Below, piece after piece: positions 34,040-44,878 of a stretch of 64,000 bases of DNA. The notes beneath the pieces are model-generated. The model saw only the letters and a list, made by a program, of their open reading frames with translations. It was not told the origin of the DNA and made no database searches. The DNA is from Fulvia fulva (lineage: Eukaryota > Ascomycota > Dothideomycetes > Mycosphaerellales > Mycosphaerellaceae): the NCBI RefSeq assembly GCF_020509005.1, contig NC_063015.1:3472001-3536000 (forward strand), written 5' to 3'. The translations under genes and the position numbers were made by a program. The stretch's first letter is position 1; the number at the start of each line of letters is the position of its first letter.

Positions 34040-34987
34040 ATGCATGTATCAACTTTCGTTGCTGGCCTGTATCGTCCCCATCTCAATCGTTGGCTAAACC
34101 AGGCGTCTTTGGTAAAGTGTGCTCAAAGGCAGTTTCACCCGGTCTCGTTGCCATCAGCGCCCCGGCGGCCGCGTTGGAACGCATCCGAAGATGCAGCCCT
34201 GATCACGGCTGCCAACGAAAACCAAAAATACGATGACATAGCGAAGCTCTTCCCCAACCGTACTGTCGACGGTGTGAAATGCAGAATCAAGCTTTTGCAG
34301 CGCTCAGGCGCCCTACAGCCTAAGCCAACCAAGCGCTGGAGCGCAGAAGAGGATGCGATTCTCAAGGACGCAAGACGGCGAGGATTATCTTTGCGGGAGG
34401 TGTCAGAGCTTTTACCAGGCCGCTCTCGCCGTTGCATTCGCAGCCATGTCCTTCATATGACCTATACCGACCTTGTCGACCTCGATAAGAAACACGTTCC
34501 TTATTCTCCGGAGGAAGATGCCGAATTGAAGCATTGCAGAAATGTGCTTGGCCTGAGCTATCCCACCATTGCAACTCGACTTCCTGGTAGACCGTCCCTA
34601 TCACTACGCCACCGCTACCGTGCCATAACGCCAGCTGCAGAGCGCGGAAAGCCGCGACAGGAAAGATGGAGGGACGATGAAGTCCAGAAGCTGAAGCTAC
34701 TCCTTGGCACTGGCATGGCTCATGCCACAATCGCAGCGGTATTAGGTCGAACTTCTCGAGCTGTCAGTCATAAGATCGACTACATGCAGTACGAGACAGA
34801 GCGACGATCCATGAATGGCAGGCTAAATCGACGTTGGTCGGTCGAGGAGAATACTCGTTTGTGCGAGCTGTACGCGGAAGGCCACAAGTCCGCACAAATA
34901 GCACGGGAGCTTCAGAGGTCTGTCGCAGCTGTCTACAGCAAAATATACGAACATGGGCTCTTGCGCCGCCCTCGTGACCGCTCTTGA
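34040..34987 (+). CDS. Myb/SANT-like protein with five repeats
   Basis: A 315-aa single-exon protein with five successive Myb-like helix-turn-helix units, each about 45 residues and each starting with an aromatic plus acidic pattern: PRWNASEDAAL (about 43), KRWSAEEDAIL (about 98), VPYSPEEDAEL (about 151), ERWRDDEVQKL (about 208) and RRWSVEENTRL (about 264). Each ends with a basic recognition helix (for example RSRRCIRSHV, SRAVSHKIDY). The first 40 residues lack acidic residues, contain Arg, Ser and Leu (LYRPHLNRWLNQASLVKCAQRQFHPV) and resemble a mitochondrial targeting sequence, although they could also be non-targeting. DNA binding is by family; targets are unknown. Confidence 0.8.
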   Translation: MHVSTFVAGLYRPHLNRWLNQASLVKCAQRQFHPVSLPSAPRRPRWNASEDAALITAANENQKYDDIAKLFPNRTVDGVKCRIKLLQRSGALQPKPTKRWSAEEDAILKDARRRGLSLREVSELLPGRSRRCIRSHVLHMTYTDLVDLDKKHVPYSPEEDAELKHCRNVLGLSYPTIATRLPGRPSLSLRHRYRAITPAAERGKPRQERWRDDEVQKLKLLLGTGMAHATIAAVLGRTSRAVSHKIDYMQYETERRSMNGRLNRRWSVEENTRLCELYAEGHKSAQIARELQRSVAAVYSKIYEHGLLRRPRDRS

Positions 34988-36194
34988 GCCCCACAGCTGG
35001 AAGCCGGTCTCCAGGATCTTGCTCATCTCACTGACTGCAATAGTGCTATAAGCACCTGTTTTCCCCAGCAGCCACCAGCACAAACTTGCGATGGACAACG
35101 GAATGTGGGTTTGTTGCAAGTCTTACTCCAAGAGAGACGTGCAATTGGGCTTGATGAGGTGCTTTGACCTTCGTGGAGTGGGACAAGGTCTTTGCGGTCT
35201 GTGTGGTCGGTCAAGTCTGCCGAAGCAAGCCTTGGGCGGCAAGCATGCGATACAAGCACTCGGAGTGCACCGCCTGCTCGGACACACGTCTCTCCACCAA
35301 GGCCATCGGACTGTCCACAACACGCTGGTGAACGGTCACTCGCTTCAAACACCACGCGCCTACAGTCAATCCAGAGATACCAATCAGCATCATGCAACCT
35401 TTTCGGATCAGGACACTACCTTCTAAACGGTGCCCATATCGGAGTCTTCATTGAACATCGACCATCTCAACATATCTTTGCCCGACCAAAGCAGGATCAG
35501 GATCATTCAGTATCGACTGCGCGGTGCCATACCTCAACAACTTTCGCGCCTTCTGCCGAACAAATGTCCCAGCCTGGCACACTTTTGTCGGCCCAACTAA
35601 AACTTCACCGCCAAGTCTCCATACATCCTGGAGCCAGAACCCGAGAGATCTCTGCGTTTCACGTCAGCTGTTTGCAGAATATGCTGGAGAGCTACATGTC
35701 TTTTAGTCCAATCTTATTCTCAGTTGAAGATTCGAAGCTGCTCGGATATGGTGTACGAATATGCGTTGAGCTCATGGTCAGTGGTTTGTTTGAGCCATGA
35801 CTTGGCGAGGCTGAGAAATCAATGGATAGGGGCGGTGGCCTGCTTCTGTGGTTGCTATCGGTTCGTAGGGTGGGCCGAGATTGGGCTCATGGGAGGACCG
35901 ATTAGTATCATGCAACGCTATCTGTGATGTGCAACGAAACTGAATGTTCTCGAGGACACGAGAAAGGACGAGGGGTAGCATGAGCCCGGCATATGATTGC
36001 TGCTCTAAAGACTGGTTCGAGTGCCGTGTATCGGTACGGCTGCGTGCAACATGAAAGAGAGCCATGAGATTATCGTTACCTGGAGCAGCGCGCGTTCAGG
36101 TAGTGTCTCACAACTTCGATACAAGTCTCCACACCCAATTGCGACATATCGTCTAAACGAAGCTGTAACCCACGATCGGCGATTGGCATACAGT
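34988..36194. other. Intergenic region, no supported gene
   Basis: About 1.2 kb. One plus-strand frame (35192-35800) is open for 202 codons but has no recognisable content and is overlapped by equally long frames on the other strand. Confidence 0.4.
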
Positions 36195-36413
36195 ATGTCT
36201 GCTCAGTACCGTCCTGCTAGCTACCAAGTGCCAATGACTATGTCACACCACGAAGAAACCATGCGCTCAGGCTTCCCCGGCCACGACCCAGAATCCTACC
36301 AAATTCGACCCGTCCTGACTGACCTTCTCGACACCCTGAACATGGTCTCCGCCTACACAACGATCCTGACACTGGCAACAGTAGAAGGTTCAGCAGACTC
36401 CTCGTTCGAGTAG
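36195..36413 (+). CDS. Small hypothetical protein (72 aa)
   Basis: Starts MSAQYRPASYQVPMTMSHHEE and ends in DSSFE. Third positions are strongly C-biased from this ATG onward, unlike the preceding part of the open frame (open from 36021), which is why I chose this start. There is a possible helix in the second half (LTDLLDTLNMVSAYTTIL). No family recognised; could be a chance ORF. Confidence 0.35.
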   Translation: MSAQYRPASYQVPMTMSHHEETMRSGFPGHDPESYQIRPVLTDLLDTLNMVSAYTTILTLATVEGSADSSFE

Positions 36414-37029
36414 CGAAGATCTTCGTTATTTCACTGTCAGGGACACCGGGTCCGCCTCACCGAAGGAAGCCTATACCAGTCAAAACCGCTCAACCTCGAC
36501 ATTCAGCATTGTCGTACTGGTATGAATAGCCGCATCAAGCTAGGACTAGCGCTTCGTGCCCTCGTTTCGTCAGATGCCTGCTGGGAGACATGAGGCCATT
36601 GGTCAGCGAAATCGCCATCATTGCAGTCATGTCGATTGTTTTACCACGTTTTTGCCATTCTTCCTCACGGAGCACAGTCACTCCTGTAGAAGCATGCAGG
36701 CCTCGAGATCGTGCAGAATGCAGAATAGCAAGCACGTTGCCGGCAACGGCCTTGCCGTCTTGAGCAAAATGACTTGATGCTGACGCCCAGAGGTGAGGTC
36801 AGTGGTCAATGAGTAGCGTAAATGCACGGCATGTCGAGCCTTTTTTGTGACATTCTTGGTATCAGTTCATCTCATGTCATAAGAGCTACTGACCATACAT
36901 AGCAGTGGATCTTCTGCCGCAAGATATCCTCCCGCTTAGCGTGTCCATATGCGCCTCGAACGCCCTGCCGTGCGTTGGCATGTTCATGCAATGCTCTTCT
37001 AGTGTACACTGGCTGTTTGTGCCCACCCT
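36414..37029. other. Intergenic region, no supported gene
   Basis: Lies between the small ORF and the 3' end of pup3. Nothing supported. Confidence 0.4.
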
Positions 37030-37778
37030 CTAATCTTGTCGTCCCTTCAACAGTCTCTTGGTCACCTTGTCCTTCTCGATGATGTACACGTGCGCGCCCC
37101 AACCTGATAGTGCATCGCGGTCGACTGCGTTGAGGAGTGCTTGAGAGATGGTCTCAAAGAGGTCCTCGGGGCCGAGGTCGGGCTCCCAGAGACCTTCGCA
37201 GGTTCCGAAGAGTTGATCTGAAGCTGTGCCGGAGACGATGAAGTCCTTTGCGAAGTCGATACAGCCGATTGAGTCGAAGCTAGACGAGCAGAGTAGTCAG
37301 TATCGTGTCCAACCTGCGTTTGGGATATGCTTATTCTCCAACATCTTGACTCACCCGCAAATGAACGGCTTCCCTGTTGTGTGGTTGATACCCGCCACAA
37401 CTGGACCGATGAACCACGGGCCAAACCGCCTCTCGTACAAGCTACTCGACACCAAGTTCGCGAAGGTCTGTGGCGCAATGTCTCTCTCCTCCCGTAACCG
37501 GTACATGTTGACTTTGTATCGGAACAGCTCTGAGACGGAGCTGACGTCGGTCGCGAGGCCTGTGAGGCCGAGGTAGAGGCTGGGGCCGTAGTTGAAGACC
37601 TTGGGGAAGTTGTTGCTGACGGTGAGAGATTGGAGGCCGAGTCGGAGATCGCAGGCGATGGCTACGCAGTCTTTGCCCACCATTGCCACGCAGGCGCCGC
37701 CGTCTGGGAGAAGTGTTAGAAGGATCTCGAGCTATCGTGTGCTTGACGTGACATACTGATGGAGAACGGCGAGGACAT
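37030..37778 (-). CDS. pup3: 20S proteasome subunit beta-3 (Pup3)
   Basis: Structural, non-catalytic beta subunit of the 20S core. Three exons on the minus strand: 37757-37778, 37355-37703 and 37030-37279 (introns 53 and 75 nt), giving 206 aa, the family length. The N-terminus [20 protein letters not shown] joins across the first intron and is diagnostic for beta-3, which lacks a cleaved propeptide and the catalytic Thr. Other family blocks: [49 protein letters not shown], and C-terminal [18 protein letters not shown]. The start is 281 bp from the start of the divergent mL59 gene. Confidence 0.95.
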
Positions 37779-38059
37779 GATGCTGTCCTGTGGTGTTTGA
37801 GCTGTTGTGGTGGTGTTGTTCTAGCGGTTTCGAGGGTGAAGTGTGGTATTGGAGGTAGCGAAGCTGTTGGTCGGGGATATGTGAGGTTCGCGCGGTGATG
37901 AAGTGTTGGTGAGGTGTTTAGTTGATGTGTTTCGATGGTCGATAGCTAGGCAGTTCAGTTGACGCGCGTGGAAGCTCCCATCGGGACTTGCCGACCACAC
38001 CACCTCCGAGCACAGCGCCGCACCACTTCCACCATTCCCACGACATTGACACATCCAAC
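37779..38059. promoter_or_regulatory. Divergent promoter region, pup3 / mL59
   Basis: 281 bp between two divergent housekeeping starts. I saw no perfect proteasome-control element (GGTGGCAAA) on a visual scan. Confidence 0.4.
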
Positions 38060-38653
38060 ATGGCAGCAATGGAGCAGCATATACGCCTGGCCCAGCAATT
38101 GCACCCACGGCTACTGAGATTTTTCACGAAATTCCCGCCACCACAAGTAGCCAGTGCAGCACCCTCAATATCTACACCTCAGACCAGCGAGACCATCACG
38201 ATCGCCGAGAATACCTCCTCCTCAGACCCAAACGTCGGCGCATCAACCACAGAAATCCCAAGACCTACAATCTCGACGAATGCCCCAACCACACCATCGC
38301 GAAACCCCTTCCTCCCTTTCCGCAACCCGCGAACCGGCAACTGGCAATCCCCCCAAATCAGTCTCCGTCGCCAAGCCGAACTCTTCAAACTCGCACGCGC
38401 CTACGATGTCCTACCCTTGATGCCAATAAGTCCCAAGCACCCAGAAGTGAAGGAGCAGAAGCGGATCGAGAATGGTCTGAGAGTGCAGGGCACGGGTGTT
38501 GGAAAGAAGGTCAAGGGTAAGGCGTGGGAGAGGACGATGATGGGTAAATTGGAGCAGAGGAGGAGAGCAATGGAGGGTATGCCAGCGATGGTAAGGGAGT
38601 GGAAGCAGAGAGGGCATGGAAGAGGATTGCCAAAGACAAGGTGGCCGAAATGA
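38060..38653 (+). CDS. mrpl25: Mitochondrial large ribosomal subunit protein mL59 (MRPL25)
   Basis: A 197-aa protein from the ATG at 38060 (MAAMEQHIRLAQQLHPRLL); the frame is open upstream to 37988 but that extension is Pro/His-rich and not family-like. Conserved blocks of mL59: NPFLPFRNPRTGNWQSPQIS, LRRQAELFKLARAYDVLPLMP, and the C-terminal ERTMMGKLEQRRRAMEGMP with REWKQRGHGRGLPKTRWPK. It belongs to the large subunit of the mitochondrial ribosome. The middle (about residues 35-80) is a Ser/Thr-rich insertion typical of filamentous fungi. Single exon. Confidence 0.9.
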   Translation: MAAMEQHIRLAQQLHPRLLRFFTKFPPPQVASAAPSISTPQTSETITIAENTSSSDPNVGASTTEIPRPTISTNAPTTPSRNPFLPFRNPRTGNWQSPQISLRRQAELFKLARAYDVLPLMPISPKHPEVKEQKRIENGLRVQGTGVGKKVKGKAWERTMMGKLEQRRRAMEGMPAMVREWKQRGHGRGLPKTRWPK

Positions 38654-39638
38654 GCGGGCGGTTCTGGTACTAGGTTTGAGATCGGGATGGGGCATCACAT
38701 AAGAATGATGGCGGCGCAATGAGCTTGATGTCGGTCACTGTAAAATACCCTTGCGCGTCCAGAGAGTGACTCGTGATGGCAACGGCCTCGCCTCGACGAG
38801 ATGGAGAGTGAAAGGCGACCCTGCAAACGTGCAGAATTTTGACCATTTGTACAGGCCGAGGAAGAAAGACAACCTAGATGTACCATACAACACGCGAGCA
38901 CGGTATGGTTGGCCGAAGACATAGATCATAGTGGCACACTGAATGCCGCACAGAACACCCTCACCTACTCTGCCTCCCCATCCCAGTTCCCGCCCAGCTC
39001 ACCAACAAGCAAGACCACCGACCCCTCAGCGCGCGAAGAGTCCGCACGGACCATCTGTCAGCAAAGCTACACATGTCGCCCACACTCTTGCCCCTCCATC
39101 AACGCAACTATAGGTCGTGATCATAAGATTACGCCGCCTTAGTGAGGTTGCGTTGAACAAGCAAGCACAAATCTGTAAATCAATGGACTGTTACTAGCGA
39201 GATAACGTCAATTGGGTTACGGTCTTGAACTTGTCATATCAATTGAGACGAGTTCGATCCGTAAAGATCACCGGTCATTGTCGGATTTTCTTCACCTTCA
39301 GTATATCTGAAGGGCTTCTTTTTGTCCAATTTTTTGTCCTGGGGATCGATCATGAATCATTTGCATCACATTGGTCGGAGAGGGTGTAGGCGGAGTCGAG
39401 TTCCATGAGGCGCTGTTCACATTCCACGGCGAAGTTGATGGCTTTGAAGAAATCGCTGAGTTTCGACGTGAGGGGCGCCATGGCGGAAGGACAGGAGCAG
39501 AGGGCGGCTGGGTTATGTAAGGGAGAGTGTATGCTCCCAAGTTCAACTGAATCGCGTCCCAGGAGCCCTATTTCGACATTTGCTTCACTTTGCTCCAAAC
39601 TTGGGGTCCACAAGTCCATAGTGCTTGAATGCTACAAG
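38654..39638. other. Intergenic region between mL59 and the ankyrin gene
   Basis: The only candidate is a tiny minus-strand frame at about 39350-39481 (MAPLTSKLSDFFKAINFAVE…, about 43 codons), too short to call. Nothing else supported. Confidence 0.4.
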
Positions 39639-42600
39639 TCAATGAACACGATGTTCCACCCGGGCTTTCTTGATGTACCTGCTGGCTATTCCATCAGGCA
39701 GAAGTTCTGGGTGGTAAGATTCATCGCGGAGGTGTTCTATGATCTCATGGTACTTCTTTTCAGCTCGTTGACTCAATTCATCCTCATTCATTCTCCGAAT
39801 AGACTTAGGTGGCTCGTAGATGTCGTGCTGTATCACAACGTTGATCTCGTCGGCTGCATGGTCATTGGGATTTGGTAGGATGCAAATACTGCTGTCAAAC
39901 CAGTCAAGCATGAGTACACCAGAGACAATGGTTTTGACGACTCTCTGGCGCGGCTCGATAGTTTCTTCCCACAGAGACTCTAGAGCTCGAGCTGAAATGG
40001 GATCGGCGTAGTTGTTTTCTTCATGACCTGCCCGGTGAAATTGCCATTGCTTGATGTCTACCGCAGCATGATACGATGACCCTGGGTTAGCTGTGAGCAG
40101 TGCAACGACAGGACCAATCTTGCCAGTATATACAGCCTCCATGATGAGTGGACGTCGGTCTGCTCCGACCTGAGATTCTGGGGCTATCCAAGTTTCGTGC
40201 ACCAGCCAGTACATCACGTTCGGCGGTAGATCAAGAAGACCGGCGACTAGGCTCTCATTCCATGGTTCAGCTGGGTGAATCAGATTTGGACATAGGGCAT
40301 GTACAAACGGGTGCGCCCAGACCGGGTCTTGGTGGTATCGAGGACATCTCGAGATGTATTGGCCTCTCCATTCCAAGTAGCCTAAAAGGGGGGTCTTGCC
40401 GTCAGAATCTGTTGCAAATGGATTTGCACCAAGTTGCAGCAGTATCTTTGTGGCGTGCTCATTGTACGACATGTCACTATCCGATCGTACTGCTATCGAG
40501 AGCGGCGTTCGGCCGTCCTTGTCGCTAACGTCGACTAATCTCGTGAACTCCTTGAAGGTCTTCGCAAGACACTCCAAATCTCTGTAGATATCTTCCAGGT
40601 TCTGGTGAGTTGTATTGACTTGCCCTGCTTTAGTGACGAGTCGGCTTCCTTCCTGAGCATGACAGTCTCGTACAGCGTCATGAAGGATGGTAGAGCCGTC
40701 ATTGTCCAGGTATGAAATCTCTGTGCCACATGCTATCAAGCACCGGAGAGCCTTGTCACAGCGCTCACTACGAGCTCTTCTCAGAGCTTCGGAATAGCCA
40801 GGCGAAGGTTGGTCAGGCGGACAAAGGTGCGTTATCAACGGTCGCACAGCTGCGTACTGCCCTGCCTCGGCCGCGGCATACAGTGGTGTCCTTCCTGCTT
40901 CGTCAGGAGTCCATGGCCCGATGCTGCTTGTCACCGTTCTGCGAGCGTGTCGAGATCCTGACCAGAGTGCACTTCTGCCTTCTCTAGACTCAAGCTTTGA
41001 AGCATATTCGATCTTGTGCAGAAAGTATAGAATCATATTTGGATGTCCTGCTTGTGCCGCAACCAGAAGAATCGGAAGGTTGTCTGGCAGTCTGAGGTTG
41101 GCTCCCTTCTTCGTAAGTTCTCGGACAAAGTCAACATTTCCGTACCGTATGGCGTAACGCACAGTGGTCATCCCTTGCTTCTGATCAACCGCGTTAATGT
41201 CTGCGTCATGCCTGAGAAGCTTTCGAACGGCGGTCATGTTGTTTGCCTCCGCGGTGCGAAGGAGATTCTCGTCTGAAATATCAATCCCTTCTTCACATCT
41301 GTACGCATATCGCGGATAGTTGACTGGGTGTCTTGATCGCGCATCGAATACTTTGAGTCGCCGGGTAGTATCAAATAGCCAGTGAAGGAAACACTGTTGT
41401 TCCAGCTTTTCTCGGACGACCTGTCCCATCACATAAGCCCAGTGCATTACACCAGCAATGGCAAGGACCAAAGCTGCGCTCTGGCCCCACTCCTGGATGT
41501 CGCTGTGATATCGCAGGCGAGCAGCAAGGGTTTCTGTACTGGTCACAGCGACCAAGAGGCTTGGCAGCCATTCAGTCCACTTTCCGAATACAGTCGCTGG
41601 GAGGACAGCGTACTGATATTCCGACTCATCCGCCGCGTTCTTTCCGACCAACGTTTCGTCTTCTTCTTTTGCTCTTTCCATCTCTTGATCAGCGCCCGCC
41701 AAATAGGACCAATCCTTTTCCAGTCTGTGGAACAGTGGAGAATAACGAGCATCCAACCACAAACCGTGAGCAAGTATGAGACACCGGGCGGCTATGTAGA
41801 GCCATACTGCTTTCGAGGGTCCAGAATGTGAGTTGATCCGGCTCCACCACACTATATCAACGCCGGGAAGATCTGTGTAGTTATGCTTGATTCGAGCAAG
41901 CATTGCAATGATCATCACAACGGCGACGATCTGGTTCAATGCCGACACGCCCATAAACCATCGAGCTGCCAAAGTCTCCTTACTAGATGTCGTCATGTGT
42001 AGACCAGCTGCCGTAAAGTCAATGGTCATGCAGGCGACAATGACCTCGGGGAAGGTAAGTTCTTTGAAACCCGCAGTAGCAGCTTTGAAGGCATTGAAGT
42101 TGAGATAGAATAGCGCTGAACAGCTTGTCAGTATGGGCACCTATATAACACGCACAAGGATCTCTGACGTACTCAAAAGTTGCGCGCTACCGATTTCTTT
42201 TGCTCCAGTGTCGTCTCTGTGCAGATTGCCAAGACCAAGGGTCAGCAAAGCTAAGCAGACAGGAATGTAGAGACCGACTCTGATGCCAGTGCCACCAATG
42301 TCAGCGTTCACAGCCGAGGCTGGTGTCTCCTCACTGCAGATCGTCGCATTGTTCCATTCCAAAGTCGAAGCTCTGAGTAGTTCTTGGTCACCACTGGCGC
42401 TCGCGGATAAGTGCAAGGGTGGCACCACAACAGAAAGTGACCATACTGCAGCTGGGACCCAGAGAAGAAATGGCGGTACCCTTCGTTTCCACCTCACTGG
42501 CCTTTGCCAAAGTGTCGCATAATGCCCCATGCCCACTCCGTCGTCAGTCTCGACCTTTTGCCAACGCGAAAATCCTGATTCGGTGCAATGGAAAGCTTTG

Positions 42601-42764
42601 TTCCATCGGCGTATGATAGAGGGCCATGTCCAGATATGTTCTAGCACGGCATGCCATTCTGTGCGATACCAGATCTCCCAGGAGTAGCACACCATTGCCA
42701 CCAACAGGAACACACCGAAGAACACGTATTGTGCGACGTCGAGATCGTCTGAGGGAATTGCCAT
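39639..42764 (-). CDS. Large membrane protein with ankyrin repeats
   Basis: Two exons: 42173-42764 and 39639-42115, joined across a 57-nt intron (GTACGT..CAG) so that AQLL continues into TLFYLNFNAF. The product is about 1,020 aa from the ATG at 42764; an alternative in-frame ATG lies at 42878. The N-terminal 450 residues hold several membrane segments (VFFGVFLLVAMVCYSW, FLLWVPAAVWSLSVVV, VGLYIPVCLALLTLGL, FMGVSALNQIVAVVMIIAML, SAALVLAIAGVMHWAYVM). The middle holds ankyrin repeats (TAEANNMTAVRKLLRHDADIN, YGNVDFVRELTKKGANL, GRTPLYAAAEAGQYAAVRPL, DGRTPLSIAVRSD). Ankyrin domains bind proteins; the combination with a polytopic membrane domain suggests a channel-like or sensor protein, but I recognise no pore motif. 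Function unknown. Confidence 0.8.
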
Positions 42765-43150
42765 GCTTACCTCTGAATCATGAAACCCCACGTTCCTGGA
42801 CCGTTGAAGTATTGTCGCATGGTCACACAGAGCTGATGTGTACCAAAATACCTCTTCAAGCCTTCGCTTAAGCTGCATTTCAGCTCATGCAAGCCGAGCC
42901 CATTGCCGAATTGAAGAGCTCGAGTGTGGCCGGCATGTGGCGGTGTCGAGAAGTGTAATCCGGCAATGACTTTGTCAGCAGATACGTAGACGTGAGACAA
43001 GCTGTAGTGATGAAGCGCTGGTGGTAACAAAGAGTGTGTCTCCTGCCTGCCATCGAGCGGGCATCTTGGAGGTTTCGAAAGTCAAGAGGTATTGATGGGA
43101 GCTGCGTTAATGCTTATCGGCTTTAGTCGTTGACCGGGCGCTTCGTGCCA
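42765..43150. other. Intergenic region upstream of the ankyrin gene
   Basis: Includes the possible 38-codon upstream extension of the ankyrin gene (42765-42878) and the 3' side of the E2-like gene. No other gene seen. Confidence 0.4.
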
Positions 43151-43596
43151 TTAGCCTTCCCTCAACATGTCCCTAATCTGCTCAAGCACTACACACAGTC
43201 GTCAGCTTCGTGACATAACACCCTTTCCACCCATTGCATCAGACATACACTTCGCCACCGTCAACTCCTCTCTCCACCCCTCCTGCGTCAGAATTGCAAT
43301 ATCAATCGCGCCATTCTTATTGACCTTCGGGTGATCGACCTTGGTAACAAACGCCACCTTCGGTGGTGATGAAGGATAGTCCTTCGGCATATGCAGCATA
43401 AGATCATAATCCGGCTCGCCTGCAGGACCTGCTATCCTAGCAAGCCATTCGAACACATCTTCATCCATGATTGTAGCGACGATACCATCGCGTGGATTCT
43501 TCTCGAGCTCCTTGAGTTCCTGGTGGAAAGTTAATTAGCCACGGCGAATAATGAGGGTTCCGGGAAAGGTACCTCTGTGAGCCTTTGCTGTGCCAT
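43151..43596 (-). CDS. Short E2-like (UEV-type) protein lacking the catalytic cysteine
   Basis: Three exons: 43573-43596, 43249-43519 and 43151-43188 (introns 53 and 60 nt, donors GTACCT and GTATGT), giving 110 aa. Starts MAQQRLTEELKELEKNPRDG, the usual first helix of ubiquitin-conjugating enzymes. WLARIAGPAGEPDYDLML and YPSSPPKVAFVTKVDHPKV follow the E2 sheet and HPN region. At the position of the active-site Cys (usual GxICLDIL) it reads GAIDIAIL, with Asp near residue 81. EGWREELTVAKLLEQIRDML is the following crossover helix. It is about 40 residues shorter than canonical E2s, lacking the last helices and the usual YxGG(V/x)F loop. It probably does not carry ubiquitin thioester; a UEV-like adaptor is one possibility. 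Confidence 0.78.
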
Positions 43597-43723
43597 TGTG
43601 AAACCTGTTGGACTTCGCATGATACCTTATTGCAGCCTGGGACTGTTGTGCTGAGGTCAAAATGAGCATTGAAGTCTGACGTCGATCGATGTGCGTGTCG
43701 CGTGCTCTTGGAGCACTAGCCGT

Positions 43724-43927
43724 TTAGTCTGAACTCAATCGCTGCATAAAGCTGGCAAAGATGTGCTTTCCTGTTTGGGTAAGCGTCATGTCGAAGGAAA
43801 TGTACGTTATGGCGTTGCGAACGGTGCTCGCACGTCTGATAACGAAGTCTGATCTCGTGTATTCTGCTTGGCGAATGTCCAGGCCTGTAACCATGGTCTC
43901 CAGTGGCCTGGGAAACGGGATGCTCAT
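43724..43927 (-). CDS. Small hypothetical protein (67 aa)
   Basis: Starts MSIPFPRPLETMVTGLDIRQ and has a balanced composition (TVRNAITYISFDMTL). It ends 128 bp from the E2-like start and begins 30 bp from the stop of the GNAT gene. No family recognised; could be an exon of an unrecognised gene or a chance frame. Confidence 0.3.
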   Translation of the reverse strand: MSIPFPRPLETMVTGLDIRQAEYTRSDFVIRRASTVRNAITYISFDMTLTQTGKHIFASFMQRLSSD

Positions 43928-43956
43928 GCTGACGCCTTCCCTTCAGCAGCAACTGG

Positions 43957-44728
43957 CTAGACTGCCTTCGACTCCTCTGCCTTCACCTCCTCCTCCTCAG
44001 GCCTCCAAACCATCCCCCAAACCCTCACCCCCGGCCCTCCCTTCTCCACCACCCCATCCCTACTATGCGTCCCCCTCCCCAACACCACCTCCCCCGCCAC
44101 CCTAAACCCACACCTCTCATAAATTCCCCTACTCCTCTCCGTCGTAGCCTCCAACCAAACCGGCACCCCATCCGCCCTCGCCCTCCCCTTCCACCCCTCC
44201 ACAACCCCCGTCGCCAACCCCTTCCCCCTCGCCTCCACCACCGTAGCGATAAAGAACAAATACCAAAACCTCTCCTTCTCCAATTCCTTCTTCTTCAATG
44301 CCTCAGCTTGACCCTGGTAGTCCCAGAGCATTTTCTTGATGCCGTTGAAGCCGAGCTTGAGGACTGCTTGGAGGATGCCTGCTTGGAGGATTGTGAGGGG
44401 GTTGTCGACTTTTTTGCCGGGTGGTAGCCAGATAGCGACGCAGGTCCAGGAGGAAGCTTCTTGGAATGTGGCGTTGTTGAGCATGGCGGCTTTGGTCAAG
44501 GCGGAGAAGTATTCGTGCATGTAGGATAGGCGAGTTGTGTCATCTAGGCCAGAGAGCATGAAGCGGATGACGGGATCGGAGATGAAGATTTCGGAGAGGA
44601 GGGTTGCGGTCTTTTCTTTGTATTCTGGACCGAGGTGTTAGTAGACTTATTCCAGTGGCGGGCTGGAGGTCCATACCTAGAATATTCGTGTCGCCTTTCG
44701 TTGCTGATGTTGTTTCGAGGTCGGCCAT
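43957..44728 (-). CDS. GNAT-family N-acetyltransferase
   Basis: Two exons, 44677-44728 and 43957-44624 (52-nt intron, GTATGG..CAG), giving 239 aa. Starts MADLETTSATKGDTNIL and continues EYKEKTATLLSEIFISDPVIRF, the N-terminal helix pattern of fungal GNAT proteins. The acetyl-CoA region is FIATVVEARGKGLATGVVEGW (about residues 145-165; the RGKGLATG loop corresponds to the Q/RxxGxG/A motif), followed by VPVWLEATTERSRGIYERCGFRV, the conserved motif B end. The substrate is unknown. The Tc1-like element is inserted only about 149 bp upstream of the start codon. Confidence 0.85.
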
Positions 44729-44878
44729 GACGTGAGTATCTGCTTGTTGTGAGCTGTTCGATCACTAGCTATCCTTCAGACAGGTTTGATGCAAAGTTTC
44801 TCTGTGATGATGAAGAAGATGGCGTTGATGCTAGGACTAGAACGTGCCCTCGTGTGTTATGCAGTCGAGGATTACCTA

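Noticed and set aside
39180..39290. Possible tRNA B-box (GTTCGATCC near 39249)
   Set aside because: I could not fold an acceptor stem, D arm and anticodon arm around it, and no convincing A-box lies at the right distance.
43199..43240. Alternative 33-nt intron at the 3' end of the E2-like gene
   Set aside because: Too short for a spliceosomal intron; the 60-nt intron with a GTATGT donor gives a better E2-like join (LTVAK-LLEQIRDML).
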